Source of the DNA: an uncultured bacterium
GTDB lineage: Bacteria; Muiribacteriota; Ozemobacteria; Ozemobacterales; Ozemobacteraceae
Direction: 5' to 3'
Assembly (NCBI GenBank): GCA_937949615.1
Contig: CALEDQ010000028.1
Location: 124,001-188,000, forward strand
DNA length: 64,000 bases
The notes beneath the pieces were generated by a model that was not told the DNA's origin, made no database searches, and worked only from the letters and a program-made list of their open reading frames with translations. The position numbers and the translations under genes were made by a program. Shown here piece by piece: positions 35,509-44,120 of this stretch. The stretch's first letter is position 1. Every line of letters starts with the position of its first letter.

Positions 35509-35700
35509 CTCCTTGATAATTTCCAATTCATATCAAAAAAAAAGATCCGGGTAATTCCCGGACCTGAAAAATAAGGAGGCAAACAAATCCATAAACCCTG
35601 TCGACGCAAAATGATGCTTTGTTTAGCCTTTCGCCGCCGACGACAACAGACGTCGGCAAACAATGACGGATATTCAGAGACTTTGACAAGACTGGTTGTG
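35509..35700 (-). promoter_or_regulatory. Candidate cis-regulatory RNA leader of udk
   Basis: On the minus strand, three pairings are possible. Hairpin A is CGTCGGC (35651-35657) with GCCGACG (35636-35642). Pairing B joins TTGTTTGCC (35655-35663) with GGCTAAACAA (35619-35628). Pairing C joins AGGCTAAACAAA (35618-35629) with TTTGTTTGCCT (35577-35587), leaving one A unpaired. B excludes both A and C. Next to the 3' arm of C, CTCCTT (35573-35578) is complementary to the udk Shine-Dalgarno AAGGAG (35509-35514). A terminator hairpin lies between them. This layout fits an attenuator or riboswitch; the ligand is unknown and no PyrR site was recognised. Confidence 0.5.
35535..35562 (-). terminator. 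Terminator-like hairpin in the udk leader
   Basis: On the minus strand, TCCGGG (35557-35562) pairs with CCCGGA (35546-35551), followed closely by nine T. It stands 35 bases before the udk ATG. Confidence 0.75.
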
Positions 35701-35734
35701 CAGCAAAAAACTGCATATTTTTAAAAATATTTTT

Positions 35735-35786
35735 CAGTGAAAAAGAGAAGGGGAAACAACCCTTTGTTTGTTGAGGTTGTTTCCCC
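35735..35786 (-). terminator. Rho-independent terminator of tkt
   Basis: On the minus strand, GGGGAAACAACC (35775-35786) pairs with GGTTGTTTCCCC (35750-35761), 12 bp, followed by TTCTCTTTTTC. It begins 18 bases after the tkt stop. Confidence 0.82.
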
Positions 35787-35803
35787 TGGCTTTTCATTGG
35801 TTC

Positions 35804-37669
35804 TTACTTAACCAGGCTTTTCAGTGTTTCTGCAATGCGGCCCGAAGACAGCCCGAATGATTCGAGAAGCTCTTCGGGTGTGCCGGATCTTGGTACACTC
35901 GTTACTGCCACATGCTTGAACGAGGTGATCTGACCGGTCAGGTTCAGGGCGACTGCAGCCCCGACGCCGCCTTCCGGGGCGTGTTCTTCAAACACGGCGA
36001 CTTTTCCGCCGGAAGCCTTGACCAGCTTACCAAGCTCATCTTTGGGGAACGGCTTGATGCAGTAGAGATCGACGACCTGGATTTTTTCAGCGCCAGGAAC
36101 ATTTTTCAGCGCCTTCAGAATTTCATGCACGATAACCCCTGAAGAGACAACGGTCAGGGCAGGGGAATCTGATTTTTTGATGACCTTCAGACCACCGATC
36201 GGGAAGGTTTCATTGGCATCGTAGAGAACTTCTGAATTCGGGCGTGAAAGTCTGACATAACCAGGGCCATCATGCCTGGCAAGATTTACGATGCAGTTGT
36301 AGGCCGAAACCGCATCAGAAGGATAGAAAACGGCGCCGTTCGGCAGAGTGGCAAAGGTGGCAAGGTCTTCGAGAGCCATCTGTGAAGGACCATCTTCGCC
36401 AATCGAGATGCCGGCATGGGTACCGATGAATTTTACTTTAAGACCAGAGAGAGCCGCCATTCTGATCTGGTCAAAGGCGCGGGCAAGGAAAGCGCCGAAG
36501 GTGGTCGCGAACGGGATCAGGCCGCGTGCAGCCAGACCGGCTGCTACCCCTGCCATATTCTGTTCGGCGATAAAACATTCGACAAAGCGTTCGGGGTATT
36601 TTTCACCAAACTTCTGTGAATAAGTTGAGTTCTGGGTGTCGCCGTCGATAGCCCAGATTCTTTCATCGGCTTTGCCAAGATTGACGAGAGCCGGGCCAAC
36701 CGCCTGGCGGGTGGCTGCTTTTTCGCCTTTTTTGTAGGGTGCTGGTTCGACATTGGCTTTGAGCGGGCCGGTAACGATGGTGCCCTTGATTTCGGCGGGC
36801 TTGGCAATAGCCGGCGCCGGCGGGGTTTTCATCAGGTCTTTGCTGACGTCTTCAAGAGCCTGCTCAAGGCCCTGGCCGGCAACGATCGGTTTACCGTGCC
36901 AGTTGTCCTTGTCGGCGATCTGAGACAGCCCGCCGCCCTTAAGAGTGCGTGCAATAACGCAGACCGGCTTGCCGGTAACGTGAACGGCCTGCTCGAGGGC
37001 TTTAAGAACCTGCTCGATGTCATGGCCGTCTTCGACCACAATTGCTTCCCAGCCGAATGCTTCAACTTTGCGGGCGTAGGTGCGCATGTCGTGGCCGTGC
37101 ATGGTTTCGCGGCTCTGACCAAGGCGGTTTACATCGATGATGCCGATGAGATTGTCGGTTTTGAGATTGTCGGCCAGAGCGAATGCTTCCCAGACTGAAC
37201 CTTCTGCCACTTCGCCGTCACCCATGAGAACGAAGGTGCGGGCGCCGTTTTTTACGACATTTTTCTGTTGAATGGCAATGCCGAGGCCGACTGCAAGGCC
37301 CTGGCCAAGTGAACCGGTTGCGACATCGACGAATGGCAGGCTTGGCATCGGGTGTCCTTCAATACGCGAGCCCATTTTTCTCAGGGTAAAAAGTTCTTTT
37401 TCTTCAAGAAAACCGGCTTCGCACCAGGCGGCATAAAGGGCCGGAGCGGCATGTCCCTTTGACATGACGAGGCGGTCGTTAGCATGTGAGGCGGGGTTTT
37501 TCGGATCATAGCGCATGACTCTGAAAAAGAGTGCAGCAAGTATTTCAGCTGCTGAACAGCAGGAGGTGGGGTGCCCTGAACCGGCTTCGGCTGTGGTTTT
37601 TAGAGACAGCCAGCGGATTCTGGCGGCGCGGTGTTTGAGTTCTTTTATCATAGATGCATCGTAGGACAT
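35804..37669 (-). CDS. tkt: Transketolase
   Basis: 621 residues. Thiamine-diphosphate enzyme of the pentose phosphate pathway that moves two-carbon units between sugar phosphates. The N-terminal part has AGSGHPTSCCSAAEIL and SKGHAAPALYAAW; the ThDP motif GDGEVAEGSVWEAF is followed by NRLGQS. The central pyrimidine-binding domain has FIAEQNMAGVAAGLA and a C-terminal transketolase domain ends the protein. The N- and C-halves are fused as in classical transketolase, with a ~40-residue Pro/Ala-rich linker near 285-320. GGAGGG precedes the ATG. It is monocistronic with its own promoter and terminator. Confidence 0.95.
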   Translation of the reverse strand: MSYDASMIKELKHRAARIRWLSLKTTAEAGSGHPTSCCSAAEILAALFFRVMRYDPKNPASHANDRLVMSKGHAAPALYAAWCEAGFLEEKELFTLRKMGSRIEGHPMPSLPFVDVATGSLGQGLAVGLGIAIQQKNVVKNGARTFVLMGDGEVAEGSVWEAFALADNLKTDNLIGIIDVNRLGQSRETMHGHDMRTYARKVEAFGWEAIVVEDGHDIEQVLKALEQAVHVTGKPVCVIARTLKGGGLSQIADKDNWHGKPIVAGQGLEQALEDVSKDLMKTPPAPAIAKPAEIKGTIVTGPLKANVEPAPYKKGEKAATRQAVGPALVNLGKADERIWAIDGDTQNSTYSQKFGEKYPERFVECFIAEQNMAGVAAGLAARGLIPFATTFGAFLARAFDQIRMAALSGLKVKFIGTHAGISIGEDGPSQMALEDLATFATLPNGAVFYPSDAVSAYNCIVNLARHDGPGYVRLSRPNSEVLYDANETFPIGGLKVIKKSDSPALTVVSSGVIVHEILKALKNVPGAEKIQVVDLYCIKPFPKDELGKLVKASGGKVAVFEEHAPEGGVGAAVALNLTGQITSFKHVAVTSVPRSGTPEELLESFGLSSGRIAETLKSLVK

Positions 37670-37710
37670 TTAACCCTCCGGAATTTTAGTCGTGCAAAAA
37701 CTTCCTAATA

Positions 37711-37739
37711 GGTTTAAACAAAAGTGGAGGGATAGTCAA
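37711..37739 (-). promoter_or_regulatory. Promoter of tkt
   Basis: On the minus strand, TTGACT, 17 bases, TAAACC. It begins directly after the stop of the upstream membrane protein gene. The -35 is strong, the -10 is weak. Confidence 0.5.
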
Positions 37740-38600
37740 CTACTTTACTAATTGAGGGCTGGTTGCCCCGGTATTCCGTTTCACTGAAATTTTCGGGGCG
37801 GGAACATTTACCCCTTTGGGGCCGTTGCCGTTTGTATCAGGCAAAACTGCGGAACCTGAAGATGGATTTTCTACGATGAACAGCGCCTCTCTGATATCGG
37901 CCGGGCAGATGAAAAGCTCGGGAACTCTCGGAATGATTGTGTAGACGACCAGTGCAGAAGTCCATAGCAGAAGCGACTTTGCATCGCCTTCCGGGTTATA
38001 GCTCAGCGATGTCAGAAGTTGAATGAGCGAATTGACCCATAAAGATGGAATAAGCATTCGAATCGCTATCGCAAAGAAAATGCGTGGCATGATCGTGTGA
38101 ATTGGCTGATTTTCAGGGTGAAGAACCGGGGTCATCGAATCGATGGTTCTTAAGGGAAAGGCATAATAAATGCGGCTCCAGAAAGCAAATTCGCGAAATC
38201 TGTCTGTAAGACCTGTGAGTTTGAATTCCAGCTCACTGCCTGCTGGGCGAAAGCGTCGGAATGCCAGCAGAATTGAAATAAATGAAGCTCCGGTCTGACC
38301 AGCCAGAGTCAGTATGTACGCCGCCAGAAATCCCTTGGTAATCAGCAGAGGGGTGAAAACGATGATCGAGGGTACCCCGGCCATAATCAGAAGCAGAGCC
38401 AGCGTTAGAAGCCCGAGGCTGTGTGTCCATGGCAGTAATTCGCATGCAACGGCAAGTTCTGTTAAGGTGTTTTTCAGACCACTGCGGGTCAGCAGTGCTT
38501 CCTGACTTCCGGCAATCATGACCAGCAGATAGACTGCGATGGCTGTTCCGGCAAGGAAACTGAGATATCTGACCAGAATTTGACGATTATATTTCCACAT
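37740..38600 (-). CDS. Polytopic membrane protein, possibly VTT/TVP38-like
   Basis: 286 residues. It has about five or six hydrophobic segments: near 10-28, 60-78, 80-105, 175-200 and 210-230. The stretch VPSIIVFTPLLITKGFLAAY and the following GQTGASFISILLAF recall the re-entrant loop region of VTT (DedA/TVP38/TMEM64) proteins, but the match is weak. A hydrophilic, Pro/Asn-rich tail of ~50 residues ends the protein, probably in the cytoplasm or periplasm. Function unknown. It is co-directional with tkt, which has its own promoter, and divergent from the STAS gene. Confidence 0.6.
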   Translation of the reverse strand: MWKYNRQILVRYLSFLAGTAIAVYLLVMIAGSQEALLTRSGLKNTLTELAVACELLPWTHSLGLLTLALLLIMAGVPSIIVFTPLLITKGFLAAYILTLAGQTGASFISILLAFRRFRPAGSELEFKLTGLTDRFREFAFWSRIYYAFPLRTIDSMTPVLHPENQPIHTIMPRIFFAIAIRMLIPSLWVNSLIQLLTSLSYNPEGDAKSLLLWTSALVVYTIIPRVPELFICPADIREALFIVENPSSGSAVLPDTNGNGPKGVNVPAPKISVKRNTGATSPQLVK

Positions 38601-38777
38601 AAGGCATGCAATATATTTAGAGTTTAGTGAAAAGCAAGAATGAAATGCTGAAAGTTGAAATTTTTGCCTGTTGTTTATCGTCTGCTTTTATGTTAGTGTT
38701 GGTATGTAATAATTCTTTCGCAGAGTAGTCAGGTCTGCAGAGAGAGCTCAAGTCTCCGAGGAGCTTTAAAAACAATT

Positions 38778-39128
38778 ATGTCAGAAGAATTTTCTCTTTC
38801 GCATCAGGTTGATGGCCCGGTGCTGATAATCAGGACCAAGGGCTATCTAAATGACCTTGGGGCTGAACAGGTTGATGAAATCTGCTCAGAGCACCTTGAA
38901 AAATCTGTAAACAAAATTGTCATCAATCTCGAACAGTCACCTTTGATCAACAGTATCGGTATCTCAATTTTGATCGGGGTAATTGAGGCAATCGAAGAAT
39001 CTGGTGGTGCTCTGGCATTTACCAATCTTACTCCGACCAACCGCAAGACCTTCGAAATGATGGGCCTTCTGCAGTTTGCAGAACCTTTTGACAAAGAGGA
39101 AGAGGCTGTCGCGAAATATAAAGGTTGA
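38778..39128 (+). CDS. STAS-domain anti-sigma-factor antagonist
   Basis: 116 residues, a single STAS domain. The phosphorylatable serine is Ser59 in LINSIGISIL, the position used by SpoIIAA/RsbV-type antagonists. Such proteins bind or release a partner (usually an HPK-type anti-sigma kinase) depending on phosphorylation, and PP2C phosphatases dephosphorylate them. A PP2C-type phosphatase lies ~3 kb downstream on the other strand (41445-44120) and is the likely partner, but no anti-sigma kinase is in the window. The next gene, a diguanylate cyclase, starts 5 bases after its stop, so the two are co-expressed. Confidence 0.88.
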   Translation: MSEEFSLSHQVDGPVLIIRTKGYLNDLGAEQVDEICSEHLEKSVNKIVINLEQSPLINSIGISILIGVIEAIEESGGALAFTNLTPTNRKTFEMMGLLQFAEPFDKEEEAVAKYKG

Positions 39129-39133
39129 TTTTA

Positions 39134-40714
39134 ATGTCTGAATCAGAACAGACGTCTTCAGTTGAACAGAAAATGCAGCAGCAGGTGCTGCGCTATGAGT
39201 ATGTTCTTGAAGCTCTGAGCGACATCGGAGACGAGCTGTGCCGTGTTTCAAGTTTTGATGCACAGCTCAAGTCGCTTTTACATCTGTTGCTGGGTACCCT
39301 CGGTGTTCGCAAGGGCGGCATTTTTCTTTTCGACAACTACAACAAGCGGGTGTCGTTGCGCTGCTCCTGGAAACTGGTTCACAAAAATTTTGAATATGAC
39401 CTGCCGCACGATGAAATAGCCGGTCTCGAAGCAGACTCGGCCGACATCACTTATCGCACTGCCGATTATAACCACCTGCGCGGCATTCTTGAAGCCTTCG
39501 CCGAAGATAACCTTGACTGCATTTCGATTCTCAAGGTCAGAGAAAAACTTATCGGCTTTCTGGTGGTTGGCCATAAACTCAAAGAAGTTCCGCTCACCGA
39601 AAAAGAAGTCAGCTTTCTCAAGACTCTTTCACGCAACATCTCGGTTGCGATTAATAATTTTCTGCTGCTTTCAGAACTGCGCGAAGCCAATGTAAGGCTC
39701 GATGAAAAGATCCAGGAAGTAAGCATTCTCTATCAGGCATCGCAGATGATTTCATCTGAACTGCAGTTACAGGCACTGCTCGATATGGCGATGAGTGCAA
39801 TCTCTGAGATCACTGATATCGAGAGGGGTACCACCTGGCTTTATGAAGAAGAACATCGTCAGTTCAACCTGATGAGCCACCTCGGCGATGCCAGTAAGCT
39901 GCCCGAAAATCTTTCGCTCGAAGACTCCGAAATTCTTCAGATCGTCGCTGAGCGCAAAGATACCTTTGAATACGAAAAAGGCAAGAGTCAGCCGGCCGAG
40001 CTGAAGAGACTCGATGAGAAGGTTTTTGGCGAAGCATTTGTAGTTGTGCCGATTCTCAACCAGGGCGAATTTCTCGGCCTTCTGCATCTCTGCGCCACCG
40101 CCGGCGCAAATGGCTTTACTTCTCGTGACATCAGACTGATCAAGGTTTTTGCGGTTCAGCTCGGTGCTGCAGTCAAGAATGCTCAGCTTTATGAGCAGGC
40201 CATCACCGATGGTATGACCAAGCTTTATCTGCATCGTTATTTTAAACAGCGATTGCTCGACGAAATCAAGCGGGCTGCACGTTTTAAACGCAACCTCGCT
40301 CTGATCATGGTCGACATCGATCATTTCAAGAGACTTAACGATACTTACGGTCATCAGACGGGTGACGAGGTTCTTAAACACGTTGCCTCGATCCTGCGAC
40401 GTGCCGTGCGGACCCACGATCTGCCGGTTCGCTATGGTGGTGAAGAATTTGCTCTCGTTCTGCCGGAAACCGATATGACCGGTGCCGTTGCAGTTGCCGA
40501 ACGTATTAGAAGATCGATCGAAACAGATTTTCTCGAAGTAAACGGTGTCGTTATTAAAATCACCGCCAGTTTCGGTGTTTCGGTCTTTTCTGACTGCGCT
40601 GACGACATGGATTCACTGATCAAGGCTGCTGACGTCGCTCTCTACTGGTCAAAGGAACATGGTCGCAATCAGGTCACTGCCGCTCCGGCCAAGGTAACCC
40701 GCGAAGTCGAATAA
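39134..40714 (+). CDS. Diguanylate cyclase with two GAF domains
   Basis: 526 residues from ATG 39134, preceded by AAGG at good spacing; a TTG at 39125 abuts it. Two GAF-like sensor domains (about 35-180 and 195-345) precede a GGDEF domain (about 355-515). The active site is GGEEF, the metal-binding DIDHFKRLNDTYGH is intact, and the inhibitory I-site RTHD lies five residues before GGEEF, so the enzyme should make c-di-GMP with product inhibition. There is no membrane segment, so it is cytoplasmic. Cotranscription with a STAS protein suggests that its activity answers to partner-switching signalling; that is an inference. Confidence 0.92.
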   Translation: MSESEQTSSVEQKMQQQVLRYEYVLEALSDIGDELCRVSSFDAQLKSLLHLLLGTLGVRKGGIFLFDNYNKRVSLRCSWKLVHKNFEYDLPHDEIAGLEADSADITYRTADYNHLRGILEAFAEDNLDCISILKVREKLIGFLVVGHKLKEVPLTEKEVSFLKTLSRNISVAINNFLLLSELREANVRLDEKIQEVSILYQASQMISSELQLQALLDMAMSAISEITDIERGTTWLYEEEHRQFNLMSHLGDASKLPENLSLEDSEILQIVAERKDTFEYEKGKSQPAELKRLDEKVFGEAFVVVPILNQGEFLGLLHLCATAGANGFTSRDIRLIKVFAVQLGAAVKNAQLYEQAITDGMTKLYLHRYFKQRLLDEIKRAARFKRNLALIMVDIDHFKRLNDTYGHQTGDEVLKHVASILRRAVRTHDLPVRYGGEEFALVLPETDMTGAVAVAERIRRSIETDFLEVNGVVIKITASFGVSVFSDCADDMDSLIKAADVALYWSKEHGRNQVTAAPAKVTREVE

Positions 40715-40791
40715 CCGCGAAGCTGCAACCAGTCGTTCGCAAGGGTGTAAGGTGCTGCGTTTGTGGCTGCGGTTGAAAAAAATCCGCTATC

Positions 40792-41448
40792 TCAGGTGAG
40801 GCTGCATTTGCGCAACAGCATGATCTTGCCACGCCCTGGCGTAATTTCGTTCTTGATGGTTTCCCAGCCCTTGTCGACCATCTCGGCAACTTCGTCTTCA
40901 TGAAATGGCCTGACCAGCATGCCCTTGCGGGTGCCCTTGACATAAACTATCGAGCCATCGTCAGTCGAAACGGCGTTGTTGTCACCCGACATTTCCGAAA
41001 AGCTGTCCATGGTCAGAAGCATTACCCCTTCTGGTTTCAGAACGCGAAAGGCTTCTTCTGCAGCCTGAAAAAAGCTTTTGCGGTCAAGGTGATCGAAAAG
41101 ATGGTGCGCGAGAATGCCATCTACGCTTTCTGAAGCCAGTGGCAGCGATCTGGCGTCGCCGGTAAGCACCAGGCCCTTCAGCTCTTCTTCAAAAAAGTTG
41201 TTTTTCATGACCCGGGCAGCCTTGAATGAAAGATCGAGCCCGATGATATTGTAGCCAACCTGACTTAAATAAAGGCTGTTGCGGCCTTCGCCGCAGCCGA
41301 GGTCAAGAACTACGCCGTGGCGCGGAACGTGGCTGAACAGATGCTGAACCAGCTTGGCAGAAGGGGCGATCATGCCGTGGTATTTGAGAAAGCGGTTCCA
41401 GGTTTTATCCCAGTAGGTGCGGGCCTGTGATTCAATCTGACTGTTCAT
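40792..41448 (-). CDS. SAM-dependent methyltransferase, class I
   Basis: 218 residues. The Rossmann SAM-binding motif is VVLDLGCGEGRNSLYL (about 45-60) followed by NIIGLDLS, then TGDARSLPL and ILAHHLFDHL (motifs II-III), as in Methyltransf_11/25 domains. The substrate cannot be deduced. It is the last gene of the ychF-PP2C-methyltransferase operon: its ATG overlaps the phosphatase stop by 4 bases (ATGA). Such coupling suggests a shared function, for example modification of a signalling component, but that is speculative. Confidence 0.82.
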   Translation of the reverse strand: MNSQIESQARTYWDKTWNRFLKYHGMIAPSAKLVQHLFSHVPRHGVVLDLGCGEGRNSLYLSQVGYNIIGLDLSFKAARVMKNNFFEEELKGLVLTGDARSLPLASESVDGILAHHLFDHLDRKSFFQAAEEAFRVLKPEGVMLLTMDSFSEMSGDNNAVSTDDGSIVYVKGTRKGMLVRPFHEDEVAEMVDKGWETIKNEITPGRGKIMLLRKCSLT

Positions 41449-44120
41449 GCTTTGCTCCCGTCATATTCGATGGTCACGGCAGTTATGTCGTCGTGCTGCG
41501 TGGCCAGATAAGCAAATTCTTCTACGGCATCGAGAAGGTCCTGGGCTGGGTTTTTGCCCCTGATTCTGGCAAGAAATCTCTTCAAGCCAAAGTCACCGAA
41601 TTCTTCGTCATCACTGTTGCGGGCTTCGGTGACTCCGTCGGTGTACAGCAGCAACAGATCGCCGGTAACCAGCTGAAAGTTTTTCGAACCATATTCATAG
41701 TCTTCAAGAATGCCGAGCGGCAGACCCTTTTCTGACTTTTCGCGCAAAATGTGATTGTGACCATAACCATTTGAGACAAACGCAGGATTATGACCGGCGC
41801 TTGCCATTTCAACATTGCCCGTCTCTGCATCAATTATAACGTACATTGCAGTGATAAAGCGATCGTTGGTAATATTTTTCGCGATAATACGGTTGGCGCG
41901 TGTCAAAACTTCACCAGCCCCCATTTTATCGAGTTCCATGGTCGACAGAGTTGTTTTGAATACCGTCATGATAATCGCGGCCGGAACATTTTTGCCGGAA
42001 GCATCGGCAATTACCACGCCAATGCGCTTCGGGCCAAGAACAAAAAAGTCGAAGTAGTCGCCACCAACTTCAGCTGCCGATTTATTGATTTTATTGATCC
42101 GCAGGCCAGGTATCTGCGGAACGCTCTTGGGCAACAGGTTATCCTGAATTTCTTTGGCCATGGTCAGCTGATCGTCAATGATCTTTTTCTTGTCATGGTC
42201 CTTTAACAGGGCGTCGGTTTCAATTATCGACGCAATCTGACCGGCAATAATTTGAACAAAAAAGATTTCCTGCCACGACAATCTGGTATTCTCGTCAATA
42301 CTGTAGACAAACAGAATTCCGCGCGGAGCCTGCAGTTCACTGTCATTGTCGCCGGGCACGTTGAGTGGTTCAAGCAGAAGACTGCCGGCCAGACCTTTTT
42401 CGTATTCGCGGTCCGTCAGAACCGGGTTGTTTTTGATCGGGGGCGAAGAATAAACTTCTCTGAAGAAGCTGTCGGCTTCTACGCCGGCTTTGATACCGCA
42501 GGCGAATTCAAAATACCAGCCGGTCAAGCCCTTTTCAAAGGGGATTTTCTCTTCAAGTGTATGCCCCCCAAGGTTCAGGTTAACTCCGGCAGAAAGGCAG
42601 TAAGGTTCAAATTCAGGGCTTTTGATGAAACGTTCACTGAATTCATGTTCACCAAGTCTGACAAAGAATTTTTCACCGGTTTCGGGATTGGTTTGAATGA
42701 CCATGACTTTGATCAGATCGAATTTTTCGTTCTGTTCTATGAGTTCTTTTAAAATAAGGTTAACCGCTTTTTCAAGTCTTTCGTTTGGTCGATCCGGGCG
42801 GGTTTCTGTTTCATGCAACTCACGGAAATACTTGGTAAGGCCATGAATCGAAGATAGATAGTTGCGGTTTACTTCGCCCTGCAGATTCAGGCGTTCGCAC
42901 ATCAGAGCGAAAGCTTTTCCCAGCGAATCTATTTCTTCAATTTCTGAGGTTTCGGCCTTGAAATCACTGCCAAGTCTGAAGCTTGCAACTTTTTCACTCA
43001 GCAGCTTGAGCGGCCCGCCAAGTGCAGTCGGAAAGAAAAAGGCCAGATAGGCACTTATGGCGCCGATCAGAAGCAGAAAAGCCTGAGTAAAATTTGAATT
43101 GCGGTTGGCTCTGGCGATAAGATCTTCTGAGATTGAATTGATCTGGTTCCAGAACTGGTCTGCTTCAACTTTCGCAGCACTTACACCCTGTTGTTTGATA
43201 GATGTGATTTCCTTCTGCATTTTCAAAAGCTGGTCTTCAGTTTCAAGAAGTTCGCTTTCAGGTGCCTCGAGAAGGTTGCGCAACCGGTTGAAGGAGTCGA
43301 AGAAGCCTTTGATTTTTGCTTCGACCTGAGTCAGTACTCTTTTGTGCAGGGGCACATTGCTTTCCTGTATCGAGCGGCCCAGTAGATAGAGAATCGCTCT
43401 GAATCTGCTTTCGACACGGCCGGCCGATGATTTTTCAGATTTATCACCCTGTTCTTTTCCCTTTTTTAGGCTGAGATACAATGCCACTTCTGTTTCTGCC
43501 AGAATGAGATCTTTCTCGACCCGCGAAATTTTTTCCATCAGCGATGAGGTGTTGCCAAGCGATGCCTGAAAATCCGGGTTTTTCAGGGTGCTGTTGAGGT
43601 CGATAATCATGCTTTTGAAGCGGTCAAGCAGACCGGTTACATCGGAACGCAGACCCTCAGCCGCTTTCGATCGGCGGTCAGCGTTTTTCCGCAACATCCG
43701 GTTGCGACTTTTCAAAAGCAGGTCAAAAGCGGTGAAATGCTTTTCGAAACCCTTGAACATCAGTCTGATGCTCTTCAATACTTCGAGACGTGCCGGATTG
43801 TCGACCAGTTTTTCGAGGCGGTCGATAACCAGTTCAAGCTGATGCAGTTTCTCGCTGTTATCCGCTTCTGCCACTTCAGGGCTTGTTTTAAGGCTTTCGG
43901 TAACAGTTTCACCGAGCTGAGTCCACTTTGCCGCGAGCTCCTCATAGGCTCTGGCAATTTTTATGTTAACCGGCAGCGAGACGTTGACGGTATCTTCGAT
44001 GTCGCTGAATGAGAGCCAGTTGATCGCAAACAGAACCACAAACAGCAGCAGAATGACGAGAAAAACTTTGGCGAGGCGCCGCTGCAGACTCTGCTTGGTT
44101 CCGGCTTCCGAATCAGACAT
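41445..44120 (-). CDS. Membrane PP2C/SpoIIE-type phosphatase with HAMP and GAF-like region
   Basis: About 891 residues. An N-terminal membrane helix (about 20-38) and a second one (about 355-378) enclose a ~310-residue helical extracytoplasmic region. A HAMP-like linker, a GAF-like domain (about 460-645) and a C-terminal SpoIIE/PP2C serine phosphatase domain follow. The latter has AKEIQDNLLPKSVP, AAEVGGDYFDFF (metal-binding aspartate), VIADASGKNVPAAI, LLLYTDGVTEARN and DDITAVTIEY. It probably dephosphorylates a STAS protein in partner switching. The start is uncertain: ATG 44120 overlaps the ychF stop by 8 bases and is chosen here; ATGs at 44147 and 44174 lie inside ychF and have no clear Shine-Dalgarno. 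Confidence 0.88.
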   Translation of the reverse strand: MSDSEAGTKQSLQRRLAKVFLVILLLFVVLFAINWLSFSDIEDTVNVSLPVNIKIARAYEELAAKWTQLGETVTESLKTSPEVAEADNSEKLHQLELVIDRLEKLVDNPARLEVLKSIRLMFKGFEKHFTAFDLLLKSRNRMLRKNADRRSKAAEGLRSDVTGLLDRFKSMIIDLNSTLKNPDFQASLGNTSSLMEKISRVEKDLILAETEVALYLSLKKGKEQGDKSEKSSAGRVESRFRAILYLLGRSIQESNVPLHKRVLTQVEAKIKGFFDSFNRLRNLLEAPESELLETEDQLLKMQKEITSIKQQGVSAAKVEADQFWNQINSISEDLIARANRNSNFTQAFLLLIGAISAYLAFFFPTALGGPLKLLSEKVASFRLGSDFKAETSEIEEIDSLGKAFALMCERLNLQGEVNRNYLSSIHGLTKYFRELHETETRPDRPNERLEKAVNLILKELIEQNEKFDLIKVMVIQTNPETGEKFFVRLGEHEFSERFIKSPEFEPYCLSAGVNLNLGGHTLEEKIPFEKGLTGWYFEFACGIKAGVEADSFFREVYSSPPIKNNPVLTDREYEKGLAGSLLLEPLNVPGDNDSELQAPRGILFVYSIDENTRLSWQEIFFVQIIAGQIASIIETDALLKDHDKKKIIDDQLTMAKEIQDNLLPKSVPQIPGLRINKINKSAAEVGGDYFDFFVLGPKRIGVVIADASGKNVPAAIIMTVFKTTLSTMELDKMGAGEVLTRANRIIAKNITNDRFITAMYVIIDAETGNVEMASAGHNPAFVSNGYGHNHILREKSEKGLPLGILEDYEYGSKNFQLVTGDLLLLYTDGVTEARNSDDEEFGDFGLKRFLARIRGKNPAQDLLDAVEEFAYLATQHDDITAVTIEYDGSKA

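Noticed and set aside
35577..35630. Plus-strand similarity to a c-di-GMP-I riboswitch (GGCAAAC and GACGCAAA)
   Set aside because: The plus strand faces tkt antisense with no target gene, and the P1b/P2 helices cannot be drawn; only short motif similarity.
35500..35735. PyrR-binding site before udk
   Set aside because: No match to the anti-antiterminator consensus was found on the minus strand.
35528..35797. 89-residue open frame between udk and tkt
   Set aside because: It crosses two terminator hairpins and has a low-complexity, non-protein-like composition; the stretch behaves as RNA leader.
40715..40791. Inverted repeat AACCGC/GCGGTT between the GGDEF and methyltransferase genes as terminator
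   Set aside because: No T-run follows on either useful side and the stem is interrupted; too weak.
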